64,000 nt of DNA from Mycobacterium sp. (lineage in GTDB: Bacteria > Actinomycetota > Actinomycetes > Mycobacteriales > Mycobacteriaceae): positions 62,001 to 126,000 of the forward strand of contig NZ_PKEK01000040.1 of assembly GCF_002863225.1 (NCBI RefSeq), in the 5' to 3' direction. The position numbers and the translations under genes were made by a program. The notes under the pieces were generated by a model that was not told where the DNA came from, made no database searches, and was given only the letters and a program-made list of their open reading frames with translations. Shown piece after piece: positions 44,773 to 54,259 of the stretch. Position 1 is the stretch's first letter. Each line of letters starts with the position of its first letter.

Positions 44773-45366
44773 TCAGTGCCGAGCGGGCCGGTAGGTGCAG
44801 ATCAGGACGCCGGTGGCGGTGGTGGTCGCCGAAACCAGCTCGAGCGCGTGGACGGCACCGTCGTCGGGGAAGAGCCGCTTGCCGCCACCCAGCAGGATCG
44901 GTTCGATCATCAGCCGGTACTCGTCGACCAGGTTGTGGGACACCAATTGCGCGGCCAGTGACGGGCTGCCCATCACCTGCATCACCTTGCCGTCGCGCGC
45001 CCGCAGGTCGCGGACAGCTCCGATCGCGTCGTCGGACGAAAGCAGCGTCGAATTGGGCCAGCTCAGGTCCTCTTCGCTCAACGTTCGGGACGCGACGTAC
45101 TTCGGGATCTCGTTCATCCGGTCGGCGAACGGGTCACCCGCCCGGTCCGGCCACGCCGCCGCCATCGCCTGCCAGGTGCGTCGGCCGAACACCAGCGCCT
45201 CGGTGGCGTCCATCAGCTCGCCGACTGCCGGCCCCATGGTGTCCGGGTCGAAGTACGGCATCGACCACCGGCCATGCCGGAAGCCGCCGTCGTCGTCTTC
45301 GCCCTGACCGCCGGGCGCCTGCACTACTCCGTCGAGGCTGATGAAGTCACTGACGACAATGCGCAT
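44773..45366 (-). CDS. Dihydrofolate-reductase/RibD C-terminal family protein
   Basis: Protein of 197 residues with a RibD-C/DHFR-like fold: IVVSDFISLDGVVQAPGG, LVFGRRTWQAMAAAWP, IPKYVASRTLSEEDLSW, LMIEPILLGGGKRLFP. This family (YyaP/YwjB-like) uses NADPH, but its true substrate is usually unknown and it is not the folate enzyme DfrA. Divergent from CYP125; the KstR-type box in between is closer to CYP125. Confidence 0.8.
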   Translation of the reverse strand: MRIVVSDFISLDGVVQAPGGQGEDDDGGFRHGRWSMPYFDPDTMGPAVGELMDATEALVFGRRTWQAMAAAWPDRAGDPFADRMNEIPKYVASRTLSEEDLSWPNSTLLSSDDAIGAVRDLRARDGKVMQVMGSPSLAAQLVSHNLVDEYRLMIEPILLGGGKRLFPDDGAVHALELVSATTTATGVLICTYRPARH

Positions 45367-45443
45367 GGGTGAGGCCTTTCGTGGTTGGTAGCCGGCAGTA
45401 GTCCAGACCGCGGATCGCGCCGAAACTCATCGCAGAATGCCGC

Positions 45444-45457
45444 GAGAACACGTTCCA
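45444..45457. promoter_or_regulatory. KstR-type operator before CYP125
   Basis: GAGAACACGTTCCA matches TNNAACNNGTTNNA except for the first base. It sits 111 bases before the CYP125 start and 78 bases before the divergent DHFR-like gene start, so it most likely controls CYP125. Confidence 0.7.
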
Positions 45458-45567
45458 TTTCGTCCCTCGGCAATCGGCTGAAGGCCGTTCCGTCTCGGCT
45501 GTCGCGGTGCTTTACTGAGCCAGAACGCCTCGTATTGCAAGCCGTTCCCACCCTAGGAGTGCCACCG

Positions 45568-46830
45568 ATGCCGACTCCGAATCTTCCACACGGATTCGAT
45601 TTCACCGATCCCGATGTCCACGCCGAACGCCTCCCGGTCGAGGAGCTCGCCGAGCTGAGACGGACCGCGCCGATCTGGTGGAACGAGCAACCGCTGGGCG
45701 CGGGCGGATTCGACGACGGCGGCTACTGGGTGGTGTCCAAACACAAAGACGTCAAAGAGATCTCGCGACGAAGCGACGTGTTCTCCAGCCTGCAGAAGAC
45801 CGCGCTGCCGCGCTACAAGGACGGCACCGTCGGCGAGCAGATCGAGCGGGGCAAGTTCGTCCTGCTCAACATGGACGCCCCGCAGCACACCCATCTGCGC
45901 AAGATCATCTCGCGCGGCTTCACACCCCGGGCTGTCGAACAACTCCGCGACGACCTGCGCGAGCGGGCCCGCCACATCGTGGCGAACGCGGCGGCACACG
46001 GGTCCGGCGATTTCGTCGAGCAGGTGTCATGCGAGCTGCCGCTGCAGGCCATCGCCGGGTTACTGGGTGTGCCGCAGGAGGACCGGATGAAGCTGTTCCA
46101 TTGGTCCAATCAGATGGTGGGCGACCAGGATCCGGAATTCGAAACCAACGATGCCATCACCGCGTCGGTCGACTTGATCATGTACGCCATGCAGATGGCC
46201 GCCGACCGTGCCCAGAACCCCGGCGAGGACATCGTCACCAAGTTGATCGAGGCCGACGTCGACGGCCACAAGCTCTCCGACGACGAGTTCGGATTCTTCG
46301 TCATCCTGCTCTCTGTTGCCGGTAATGAGACAACGCGCAACTCGATCACCCAGGGCATGATGGCCTTCACCGACTTCCCCGACCAGTGGGAGCTCTACAA
46401 GAAGGAACGTCCCGCGACCGCCGCCGACGAGATCGTTCGATGGGCCACCCCGGTCACCTCGTTCCAGCGGACCGCGCTGCAGGACTACGAGCTGTCCGGA
46501 GTGCAGATCAAGAAGGGTCAGCGGGTTGTAATGGTCTACCGGTCAGCCAATTTCGACGAAGAAGTGTTCGACGACCCGTTCACGTTCAACATCCTGCGGG
46601 ACCCCAACCCCCACGTCGGCTTCGGCGGGACCGGTGCGCACTACTGCATCGGGGCCAACCTGGCGCGAATGACGATCGACCTGATGTTCAACGCGATCGC
46701 CGACGCGATGCCCAATCTGGAGTCGGTCGGCACACCGGAGCGGTTGCGCTCGGGCTGGCTCAACGGCATCAAACACTGGCAGGTCGACTACCACAGCGAT
46801 GCCGCGGCCAAACACCCTGTCGCGCACTAG
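45568..46830 (+). CDS. Cytochrome P450 CYP125, steroid C26/27 monooxygenase family
   Basis: Protein of 420 residues, very close in pattern to M. tuberculosis CYP125: SPNLPPGFDFTDP-like opening (here TPNLPHGFDFTDPDVHAERL), RKIISRGFTPRAVEQL, FFVILLSVAGNETTRNSITQ (I helix, oxygen-binding Gly-Asn-Glu-Thr-Thr), and haem ligand loop FGGTGAHYCIGANLAR (Cys360). CYP125 oxidises the cholesterol side chain at C26/27, the entry to side-chain beta-oxidation. I start at ATG 45568, eight bases after AGGAG. M. smegmatis has a CYP125 paralogue outside the cholesterol cluster (CYP125A4, from memory); by position this is probably that type. The stop TAG forms the -10 box of the ADH gene. Confidence 0.9.
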   Translation: MPTPNLPHGFDFTDPDVHAERLPVEELAELRRTAPIWWNEQPLGAGGFDDGGYWVVSKHKDVKEISRRSDVFSSLQKTALPRYKDGTVGEQIERGKFVLLNMDAPQHTHLRKIISRGFTPRAVEQLRDDLRERARHIVANAAAHGSGDFVEQVSCELPLQAIAGLLGVPQEDRMKLFHWSNQMVGDQDPEFETNDAITASVDLIMYAMQMAADRAQNPGEDIVTKLIEADVDGHKLSDDEFGFFVILLSVAGNETTRNSITQGMMAFTDFPDQWELYKKERPATAADEIVRWATPVTSFQRTALQDYELSGVQIKKGQRVVMVYRSANFDEEVFDDPFTFNILRDPNPHVGFGGTGAHYCIGANLARMTIDLMFNAIADAMPNLESVGTPERLRSGWLNGIKHWQVDYHSDAAAKHPVAH

Positions 46831-46839
46831 GCTGCGAAT

Positions 46840-47853
46840 ATGCCGTCACACAAAGCAGTTCACGTTAAGTCCGCGGGCGCAGCGTTGGAGCTCGCGGATG
46901 TCGAGACGACACCGCCGGGTCACGGAGAGGTGCGCATCAGCGTCAAAGCCTGCGGTATCTGCGGGACCGACGCCCACTTTGTGTCCGGTGACTTTCCGGG
47001 TCTGTCCTGGCCGCTCACCCTGGGACACGAGATTGCCGGCACCATCGCCGAAATCGGGCCGGGTGTCGAGGAATTCGCCGTCGGCGACCGGGTGGCTGTC
47101 GGCTGGTTCGGCGGAAACTGCAACCACTGCGCCCAGTGTCGCAAGGGTCAGTTCATCACCTGTTTGAACGGCAAGGTGCCGAGCTGGCACTACCCCGGGG
47201 GCTATGCGGAATCGGCGACGGTTCCCGCCACGGCGCTGGCCCGCATCCCCGCGGAGCTCTCCGACGCCGAGGCCGCGCCGATGGGCTGCGCGGGCGTGAC
47301 GACCTACAACGCGCTGCGACACACCAAGGCGCTGCCCGGCGACCGGGTGGCGATCCTCGGTGTCGGCGGTCTCGGCCACCTGGGAATCCAATTCGCCCGG
47401 GCAATGGGTTTCGAGACCATCGCGATCAACCGCGGCACCGCCAAGAAGGAGGACGCCCTCGAACTCGGAGCGCACCACTACGTCGACGCGAGCGACGGTG
47501 ATGTTGCCGAGGCGCTCAACGACCTCGGCGGCGTGGCGGTGGTACTGGGCACCGCCGGAGCCTCGAAGGCGATGGCTGCCACCGTCGGCGGGCTACTCCC
47601 CTTCGGCGAGCTCATCACCATCGGTGTCACGCCCGAGCCGTTGCCAATCAGCCCGCTGCAGCTGATCACGCCGGGGCTCAGCGTCGTCGGTCACCCGTCG
47701 GGCACTGCCAGCGAGATCGAGGACACGATGCATTTCGCGGTGCAGACCGGGGTGCGGGCCTGGATCCAAGAGCTTCCGCTGTCTCAGGCCGCGGAGGGTT
47801 ATGCGGCGCTGGAAGAGGGTCGCGCCCACTACCGCACTGTGTTGACGGTTTGA
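46840..47853 (+). CDS. Zinc-dependent alcohol dehydrogenase
   Basis: Protein of 337 residues, MDR family. Catalytic zinc ligands in GICGTDAHFVSG (Cys) and LTLGHEIAGTIAEIG (His-Glu), structural zinc in the CNHCAQCRKGQFITC cluster, and NAD-binding VAILGVGGLGHLGIQFARA. It lies 9 bases after CYP125, whose product is an alcohol, so it could oxidise the terminal alcohol further; this is inference from position. Leaderless -10 TAGGCT (46828-46833) overlaps the CYP125 stop, so the gene could also be transcribed independently. Confidence 0.86.
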   Translation: MPSHKAVHVKSAGAALELADVETTPPGHGEVRISVKACGICGTDAHFVSGDFPGLSWPLTLGHEIAGTIAEIGPGVEEFAVGDRVAVGWFGGNCNHCAQCRKGQFITCLNGKVPSWHYPGGYAESATVPATALARIPAELSDAEAAPMGCAGVTTYNALRHTKALPGDRVAILGVGGLGHLGIQFARAMGFETIAINRGTAKKEDALELGAHHYVDASDGDVAEALNDLGGVAVVLGTAGASKAMAATVGGLLPFGELITIGVTPEPLPISPLQLITPGLSVVGHPSGTASEIEDTMHFAVQTGVRAWIQELPLSQAAEGYAALEEGRAHYRTVLTV

Positions 47854-48413
47854 CCCGAGGCATCCCCACCGCCGAATGGAGCCTCGACGGCTCCGATGGT
47901 GACCTGCTGATCCACACCGGCGTCGTCGGCCCGGCCGCCGCGATCGGACATCGGCTGACGCTGGCGATGCGGCACTGGCGAGCGACGGCGCGGTGGGCGG
48001 CCGACGAGCTCGTGGGGGCGGAATTGACCGTCGAGACCGCATCACTGGAGGTCGTCCGTGGCAAGGGCGGCGTCACCCCGCTCTCCGGACCGGAGAAGAT
48101 CCTGGTGCGCAGGAACGCGCTGAGGACGATGGACGCGAAGCGCCATCCCCGAATCGCGTTCGAGGCCAACACTATTGACAAGACCGAAGATGGTTACCGG
48201 TTGACCGGCACGCTGACGATCCACGGCTCGTCCCGGGACCAGGTCGTCGACGTGCGCACCGACGACCAGGGAGCCAACTGGTGGTTGTCCAGCGAGACCA
48301 CGGTCTGCCAGTCGGATTTCGGCATCAAGCCGTACTCGCAACTACTGGGCTCGCTCAAGGTCGCCGATGACGTCGTGGTGAGCCTCACCGCGAAACGCGC
48401 CAAGCGGGCCTGA
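47850..48413 (+). CDS. YceI-family lipid/isoprenoid-binding-like protein
   Basis: Protein of 187 residues with the YceI beta-barrel pattern (GDLLIHTGVVGPAAAIGHRL, VRRNALRTMDAKRHPRIAFE, YRLTGTLTIHGSSRDQVVDV). YceI proteins bind long isoprenoids or amphipathic lipids. No signal peptide, so cytoplasmic. TTG start at 47850 overlaps the ADH stop, so the two are coupled. It could carry a hydrophobic intermediate for the CYP125-ADH unit, which is speculation. Confidence 0.78.
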   Translation: MTRGIPTAEWSLDGSDGDLLIHTGVVGPAAAIGHRLTLAMRHWRATARWAADELVGAELTVETASLEVVRGKGGVTPLSGPEKILVRRNALRTMDAKRHPRIAFEANTIDKTEDGYRLTGTLTIHGSSRDQVVDVRTDDQGANWWLSSETTVCQSDFGIKPYSQLLGSLKVADDVVVSLTAKRAKRA

Positions 48414-48426
48414 CGGAGGGATCACG

Positions 48427-49299
48427 ATGCGGATCGGCGTGGTGTTCCCGCAGACCGAGATCGGCGCCGACGCGGGCGCTGTCAGGGCATACGCCGAGCA
48501 GGTCGAGGGGCTCGGGTTCGCGCACCTGCTCGCCTACGACCACGTGGTGGGTGCCGACACGTCGATACACGCCGGCTGGACCGGCCCGTACGACATGCAC
48601 GACACCTTCCACGAGCCATTGGTGACGTTCGGTTACCTGGCGGCGGTCACCAGAACTCTCGAGCTGGTCACCGGAGTCGTGATCGTGCCGCAGCGTCAGA
48701 CCGTGCTGGTTGCCAAGCAGGCCGCCGAGGTCGACCTGCTCAGCAGCGGACGACTGCGCCTCGGAGTCGGCCTCGGCTGGAACAAGGTCGAGTATGAGGC
48801 TCTGGGAGAAGACTTTTCGACCCGCGGCAAGCGCTGCGACGAGCAGGTCGAGTTGATGCGCAAGCTCTGGACCGAGCCGAGCGTCACCTTCGACGGCCGC
48901 TATCACCGGGTGACCGGCGCCGGCATCGCGCCACTGCCGGTCCAGCGGCCGATTCCGGTGTGGTTCGGAGCGTCCTCACCCCCCGCGTTCCAGCGGGTCG
49001 GCCGACTCGGCGACGGCTGGTTTCCGATGGTAGGTCCGGGACCCAAGCTCGAGCGGGCCCGGCAGCTGGTGGCGCAGGCGGCAACCGCGGCGGGCCGGGA
49101 TCCGGCCCTCATCGGTATGCAGGGTCAGGTCTCGTGGACCGGCAGCACCGACGATCTCGCCGAGGGTCTGCGGACCTGGGCCGACGCGCGCGCGTCACAC
49201 GTTTCGGTCAACACCATGAATGCCGGGCTGGCCTCGGTCGACCAGCATCTCGCCGTGCTCACCGTCGCGGCCGAAATCGCACGGGATATCGCAGGTTAG
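48427..49299 (+). CDS. LLM-class F420-dependent oxidoreductase
   Basis: Protein of 290 residues: RIGVVFPQTEIGADAGAVRA, GFAHLLAYDHVVGADTSIHA, GRLRLGVGLGWNKVEYEALG, RPIPVWFGASSPPAFQRVG. TIGR03619-like subgroup of F420-type enzymes. GGAGGGATCACG is close before ATG 48427. Third of four LLM genes in the window; all differ enough to be old paralogues. Possibly part of the CYP125-ADH-YceI unit on the same strand (13 bases from YceI). Confidence 0.82.
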   Translation: MRIGVVFPQTEIGADAGAVRAYAEQVEGLGFAHLLAYDHVVGADTSIHAGWTGPYDMHDTFHEPLVTFGYLAAVTRTLELVTGVVIVPQRQTVLVAKQAAEVDLLSSGRLRLGVGLGWNKVEYEALGEDFSTRGKRCDEQVELMRKLWTEPSVTFDGRYHRVTGAGIAPLPVQRPIPVWFGASSPPAFQRVGRLGDGWFPMVGPGPKLERARQLVAQAATAAGRDPALIGMQGQVSWTGSTDDLAEGLRTWADARASHVSVNTMNAGLASVDQHLAVLTVAAEIARDIAG

Positions 49300-50477
49300 G
49301 GGGCCGGCGCTCCGGGTGGCGGAGGCGGCGGCTGCTGGTCGGGGTCCTGCCCGTGCAGGCGTTGCAGCAGCTTGGTGAGCAGGGGATGCGGGTTGGGCTG
49401 CTCGGGCGGTGGCGGCGGTGCGACCGGAGGGGGCGGCACGGGCGCAACCGGAGCCGCTGCCGGGACAGGGACCGGCGCCTGCGCCACGACCGGTTGCTCG
49501 ACGATCGGCTCCTGAACGGGTGCCGGCTTCGGCGCCGGACGGGCCGCGGGTTTGGGGGGTGCGGCCGGTGGCGGAGCCGGAGCCTCGGCGATCGGCGCGC
49601 GGGCGGCGATGTGCGCCACCGGGCGGGCTGGTTCTGAGGCATGGACGGGCACCAGATGCTGGCCCAGCGCCAGCGAGAGCGACGCCACGAACGTGACCGC
49701 GCCGGCGGCCAACATGGTGACCGCACCGGCATAGGAGCGACGCTGGCCCGCCTCGTGGTCCTGCCGCCAGTTGTTGACGGTCTCGAGCATCTCGGTGTCG
49801 GTGAACTCGGTGCTCTGCGCCGATACGAGCGCGGCTCCCCGCGCCAGTGCCAGCTCCGCGCCCACTTGGGTGATCACCGGGACGGGCAACGACTGCAGCT
49901 GCGCAGACAGCGCGCCGACCTCGTCGGCGGCGCCGACGATCACGACGCCACCCGGCTGCCAGGAACTACGGTCGAACAACGCGGTCAGCCAGAGGATCAG
50001 ATGCCCGGGCCCGCCGGCCAGCTGCTTGACAGCCGTCTGGGGCTCGCCGTCTTCGGCGTCGACCATCACCACGATCGTCGAATCGCCGTCGAGTACGCAC
50101 ACTGCGGCCTGGTCATACCCGACGACCGGGGCGATGGCACGGGCCAGCATGTCGCACGCATCGTGCAGGCGGACGGGGACGATGTTGTCGAATCCAGCGT
50201 CCGTCAGCGACTCCACCAGCAACGCCGCTTCGGCGGCTGATGCATCACTCCACGTGACGCCGACGACGTGCAGGTGTTGATCGAACCCGGCAGCCGCGGA
50301 CTGCGCGTCCAACACCGCTGCGCTGGCCTGTTCGGAGGTGTACACCGCCTGCAAGCCGGCGGTGGGGTCGACGTCGAAGTCGTCGTGGTCGAGGATGGCG
50401 CCGTCGGCTTCGTGGCCGTCCACCAGCACCCATCCGACTGACGTCGATGTCAGCGACAGTCCAACTACCGTGTCCAA
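49296..50477 (-). CDS. Membrane protein with Hsp70-like N-domain and Pro-rich exterior (DUF7159-like)
   Basis: Protein of 393 residues. Residues 1-235 look like a degenerate actin/Hsp70 ATPase fold: VVGLSLTSTSVGWVLVDG (phosphate 1-like), AAVCVLDGDSTIVVMVD (phosphate 2-like) and VVIVGAADEVGALSAQLQ then GAELALARGAALV, which resembles the adenosine loop and final helix of DnaK. Then one membrane helix (SYAGAVTMLAAGAVTFVASL) and a long Ala/Pro extracellular region. ATP binding is not proven. TTG start 50477 with GAGGTG upstream. Convergent with the LLM gene by 4 bases. Confidence 0.7.
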   Translation of the reverse strand: MDTVVGLSLTSTSVGWVLVDGHEADGAILDHDDFDVDPTAGLQAVYTSEQASAAVLDAQSAAAGFDQHLHVVGVTWSDASAAEAALLVESLTDAGFDNIVPVRLHDACDMLARAIAPVVGYDQAAVCVLDGDSTIVVMVDAEDGEPQTAVKQLAGGPGHLILWLTALFDRSSWQPGGVVIVGAADEVGALSAQLQSLPVPVITQVGAELALARGAALVSAQSTEFTDTEMLETVNNWRQDHEAGQRRSYAGAVTMLAAGAVTFVASLSLALGQHLVPVHASEPARPVAHIAARAPIAEAPAPPPAAPPKPAARPAPKPAPVQEPIVEQPVVAQAPVPVPAAAPVAPVPPPPVAPPPPPEQPNPHPLLTKLLQRLHGQDPDQQPPPPPPGAPAP

Positions 50478-51810
<1,333 letters not shown>

Positions 51811-51817
51811 ACATCTG

Positions 51818-51861
51818 AAAAAGACTGCGCCCGACGGTGATCCGTCGGGCGCAGTCTTTTT
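51818..51861. terminator. Strong bidirectional intrinsic terminator
   Basis: AAAAAGACTGCGCCCGACGG (51818-51837) is perfectly complementary to CCGTCGGGCGCAGTCTTTTT (51842-51861) around a TGAT loop, 20 pairs. T-tails exist on both strands, serving fbpB and the convergent gene at 51875. Canonical structures with T5 tails are unusual in mycobacteria. Confidence 0.9.
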
Positions 51862-51874
51862 GTCGGGGGCCGGC

Positions 51875-52444
51875 TCAGTGCAGCCGGTCGGTGATGTCGA
51901 CCCACCCTGCTTTGGCGCCGCGATGGTCGGTCACGTCGCGGCACTGGCCGTAGATGCGGGCCACACCCTGGGTCGGTGTGTCGGCATCGAAATACAGGAC
52001 CGCGTTGACCCCGTCCTTCGACAGGTTTCGCTCGACGAGGTGTTGATTGGACGGCAATCCCTCCCGCCAGCCCCGCGCGGCCAAGGCGGCGGATGCGTCG
52101 CGCAGGTACTGCTCGGCGGTGATGTCGGACGGCAGCTGAAAGTTCATGTACACGGCGCCCTGATACGGCGGATCGTCTCGGTTCTTGCACGACATCAGTA
52201 GGTAGCCCGCGGTGGGCCGGCGCAGTCGGGCGACAGCGACGATGTCGCGAGCCTGCTCGACGACCTCGGATTGAGTCCGCGCGTCGTCGGCCGGCGGGCC
52301 GGGGTGCTCGACGGCGTCGTTCGCCGAGGCATGCAGCCGGTCGATCGCCAGATACACACCGCCGACGAGCACGGCCGTCGACACCAGGGCGACGGTCAGT
52401 GCCCGCACCGCCGGCGAGCGCGGCTCCGACGACGGGTCAGGCAT
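51875..52444 (-). CDS. Unassigned membrane-anchored protein
   Basis: Protein of 189 residues: short cytosolic N-terminus, one membrane helix (ALTVALVSTAVLVGGVYLAI), then an extracellular part with Cys (YLLMSCKNRDDP, IYGQCRDVTD), mixed alpha/beta. Similar single-pass proteins accompany fbpB in mycobacteria, but the family has no known function. Converges with fbpB on the shared terminator. The HTH paralogue is 32 bases upstream on the same strand. Confidence 0.7.
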   Translation of the reverse strand: MPDPSSEPRSPAVRALTVALVSTAVLVGGVYLAIDRLHASANDAVEHPGPPADDARTQSEVVEQARDIVAVARLRRPTAGYLLMSCKNRDDPPYQGAVYMNFQLPSDITAEQYLRDASAALAARGWREGLPSNQHLVERNLSKDGVNAVLYFDADTPTQGVARIYGQCRDVTDHRGAKAGWVDITDRLH

Positions 52445-52476
52445 GGGTGATCCCGCACCGGGCGAGCGCTGAGGCG

Positions 52477-52974
52477 TCAGCCCCCGAGCGCCGCGAGCAG
52501 CTCTTTGATCCGGGCCGCTTCTTCGTCGGTCGGGGTCTCCTCGGCCTCGATGGCGTCGAGAAGCTCCGGCGTGAGCCCGGCGCCGTTGGCGGTCTCCTGC
52601 GCCGACAGCTTCGAGCGCCGCCGGACGACGTAGAGCTGCTGACCCAAGGTCGCCCCCGGCGCTTCGGAAGCCAGCGCCATCAGGTCGTCGTAACGGGTCC
52701 GAACTCCGCTGAGCGACACGATGACCGACGGTGTCGCGCGACCGCGCGTCGCCGCCTTGGTCAGTGCGGTCTGCAGTTTGCGCAGACCAGACAGGATCAC
52801 ATTCGCTCGACCCGAGAACTCCGGGTCGCTGGTGTCGGGCAGTGCGTCAATGGCGGCGGAGAACATCTGCATCGCCGCTTCGACCAAGCTGACGATGACG
52901 GGTGCTTCACCGTCATCCGGGCCGCCGTCGTTCTTGGACCGCTTCGTGCTGTGGTAATCGTCGATGGTGATCAC
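52477..52974 (-). CDS. HTH-like regulatory protein, paralogue 2
   Basis: Protein of 165 residues from GTG 52974 (VITIDDYHSTK). It shares with the 32009 gene the helical domain (LVEAAMQMFSAAIDALPD, NVILSGLRKLQTALTKAA, SGVRTRYDDLMALASEAP) and the degenerate HTH (LGQQLYVVRRRSKLSAQETA, LTPELLDAIEAEETPTDEE), and lacks the acidic tail of paralogue 1. No clear ribosome site; ATG 53043 is an alternative start. It probably shares a transcript with the membrane protein gene at 51875. Confidence 0.63.
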   Translation of the reverse strand: MITIDDYHSTKRSKNDGGPDDGEAPVIVSLVEAAMQMFSAAIDALPDTSDPEFSGRANVILSGLRKLQTALTKAATRGRATPSVIVSLSGVRTRYDDLMALASEAPGATLGQQLYVVRRRSKLSAQETANGAGLTPELLDAIEAEETPTDEEAARIKELLAALGG

Positions 52975-53055
52975 TCCGTCTGAACGGTGATTGTGAACGC
53001 TTCGAAACGCTAGAACGCTAGCGCGGATCGATCTTCCGGACAAGGTTTTGCCCTG

Positions 53056-54227
53056 TCACAACACCCTGACCGGAAGATGGGACCAGCCGGCTTCGTGTGA
53101 CGAATTCACCCGAACGCAGTCGTCCCAGCTGACTTGGTAGCGCGGCATGAAGTCCAGAAGGTGGTCGAGCGCGACCGCGGTTTCCAGTCGCGCCAGAGCG
53201 GCGCCCAGGCAACTGTGCACGCCGTATCCGAGGCCCAGATGCTGGGCCCGTGTGCTGTCGCGGTCGATGTCGAACAGATCCGGGTCGGCGAAGGCCTCCG
53301 GATCCCGGTTGGCCGAGGCGTTGCACAGCAGCACGGGTTTGTTCGGCGGGATCGTCACCCCGTGCAGCGTCACCTCGTTGAGCGTGCACCTGACGTTGTA
53401 GAGGATGGGGCCGTCGAATCTGAGCGCTTCCTCTACTGCTGCAACGATTTTCGTGCGGTCGTCGAGCAGTCGCTGCCATTGGTCGGTATGTTTTGCCAGG
53501 AGCGCAATCGTGCTGCCGATGAGCTTGGTGACGGTCACCGCGCCGGCGCCGCCCAACAGCATGATGAAGCTCGCGATCTCGAGGTCGTCGAGATTGCTCA
53601 CCTCGCCGTTGTCTCGCGTCACCTCGGCGCCGATCAGGGTGCTGATCATGTCGTCGCCCGGTCGCAGCCGGCGTTCTGCACCAGATTGTGGTAGAAGCCG
53701 AAGACCTCGAGCAGCGTTGTCGTGAAGTCGTCGTCGCCCGCCCGCGAACTCATCGTCTGTTCGGCCTGCTTGCGCACCCGCTGCGCCGACTCGGCCGGGA
53801 CCCCGGCCATCTGGGTGATGACTTCCGCGGGGAACGGGGCCGAGAAGTCCTGCACCACGTCGAATCGGCCGGGTTCTGCCGCACCGAGGTATTTGCGCAC
53901 GATGCCGACCACTGTTTCGCGCAGATTCGAGATTGCTCTCGGGGTGAATGCGCGGCTGACCAGCGCACGCATTCGACGGTGGTCCGGTGGATCCATGAAC
54001 AAGATCAGGTTGGGCGGCACCTCACCTGATTTCACCATGGCGAGGTCGTAGCCGCGCGCCGACGAGTAGGTGCTGTGATCGCGGTAGGCCTCCGCTACAT
54101 CGGCATGCCGGGTGAGCGCGTAGAAGTCGAGTTCGGCGTTGTAATACACCGGCGAGTCGTCGCGCAGCTGCCGGTAGACCCTGTGCGGGTCGGCCAGAAA
54201 CTCATCGGAGTACGGGTCGAAGTCCAA
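53056..54227 (-). pseudogene. Cytochrome P450 split by a single-base frameshift
   Basis: Two overlapping frames together make one P450. The first (54227 to 53646) has YNAELDFYALTRHADVAEAY and FMDPPDHRRMRALVSRAFTP, then ends after HNLVQNAGCDRATT. The second (53649 to 53056) continues from MISTLIGAEVTRD through FIMLLGGAGAVTVTKLIGS and the haem loop LGYGVHSCLGAALARLE. Inserting one C near 53670-53675 (minus strand AAC-CGC-CGG-CTG-CGA) restores NRRLRPGDDMISTLI, the usual P450 sequence. Either a real mutation or a sequencing error. An AGxDT/AGxET I-helix motif is replaced by AGAVT, which lacks the acidic residue. Confidence 0.78.
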
Positions 54228-54259
54228 CTCGCACTTCCCATCTCACTCGCCGGCGGTTG

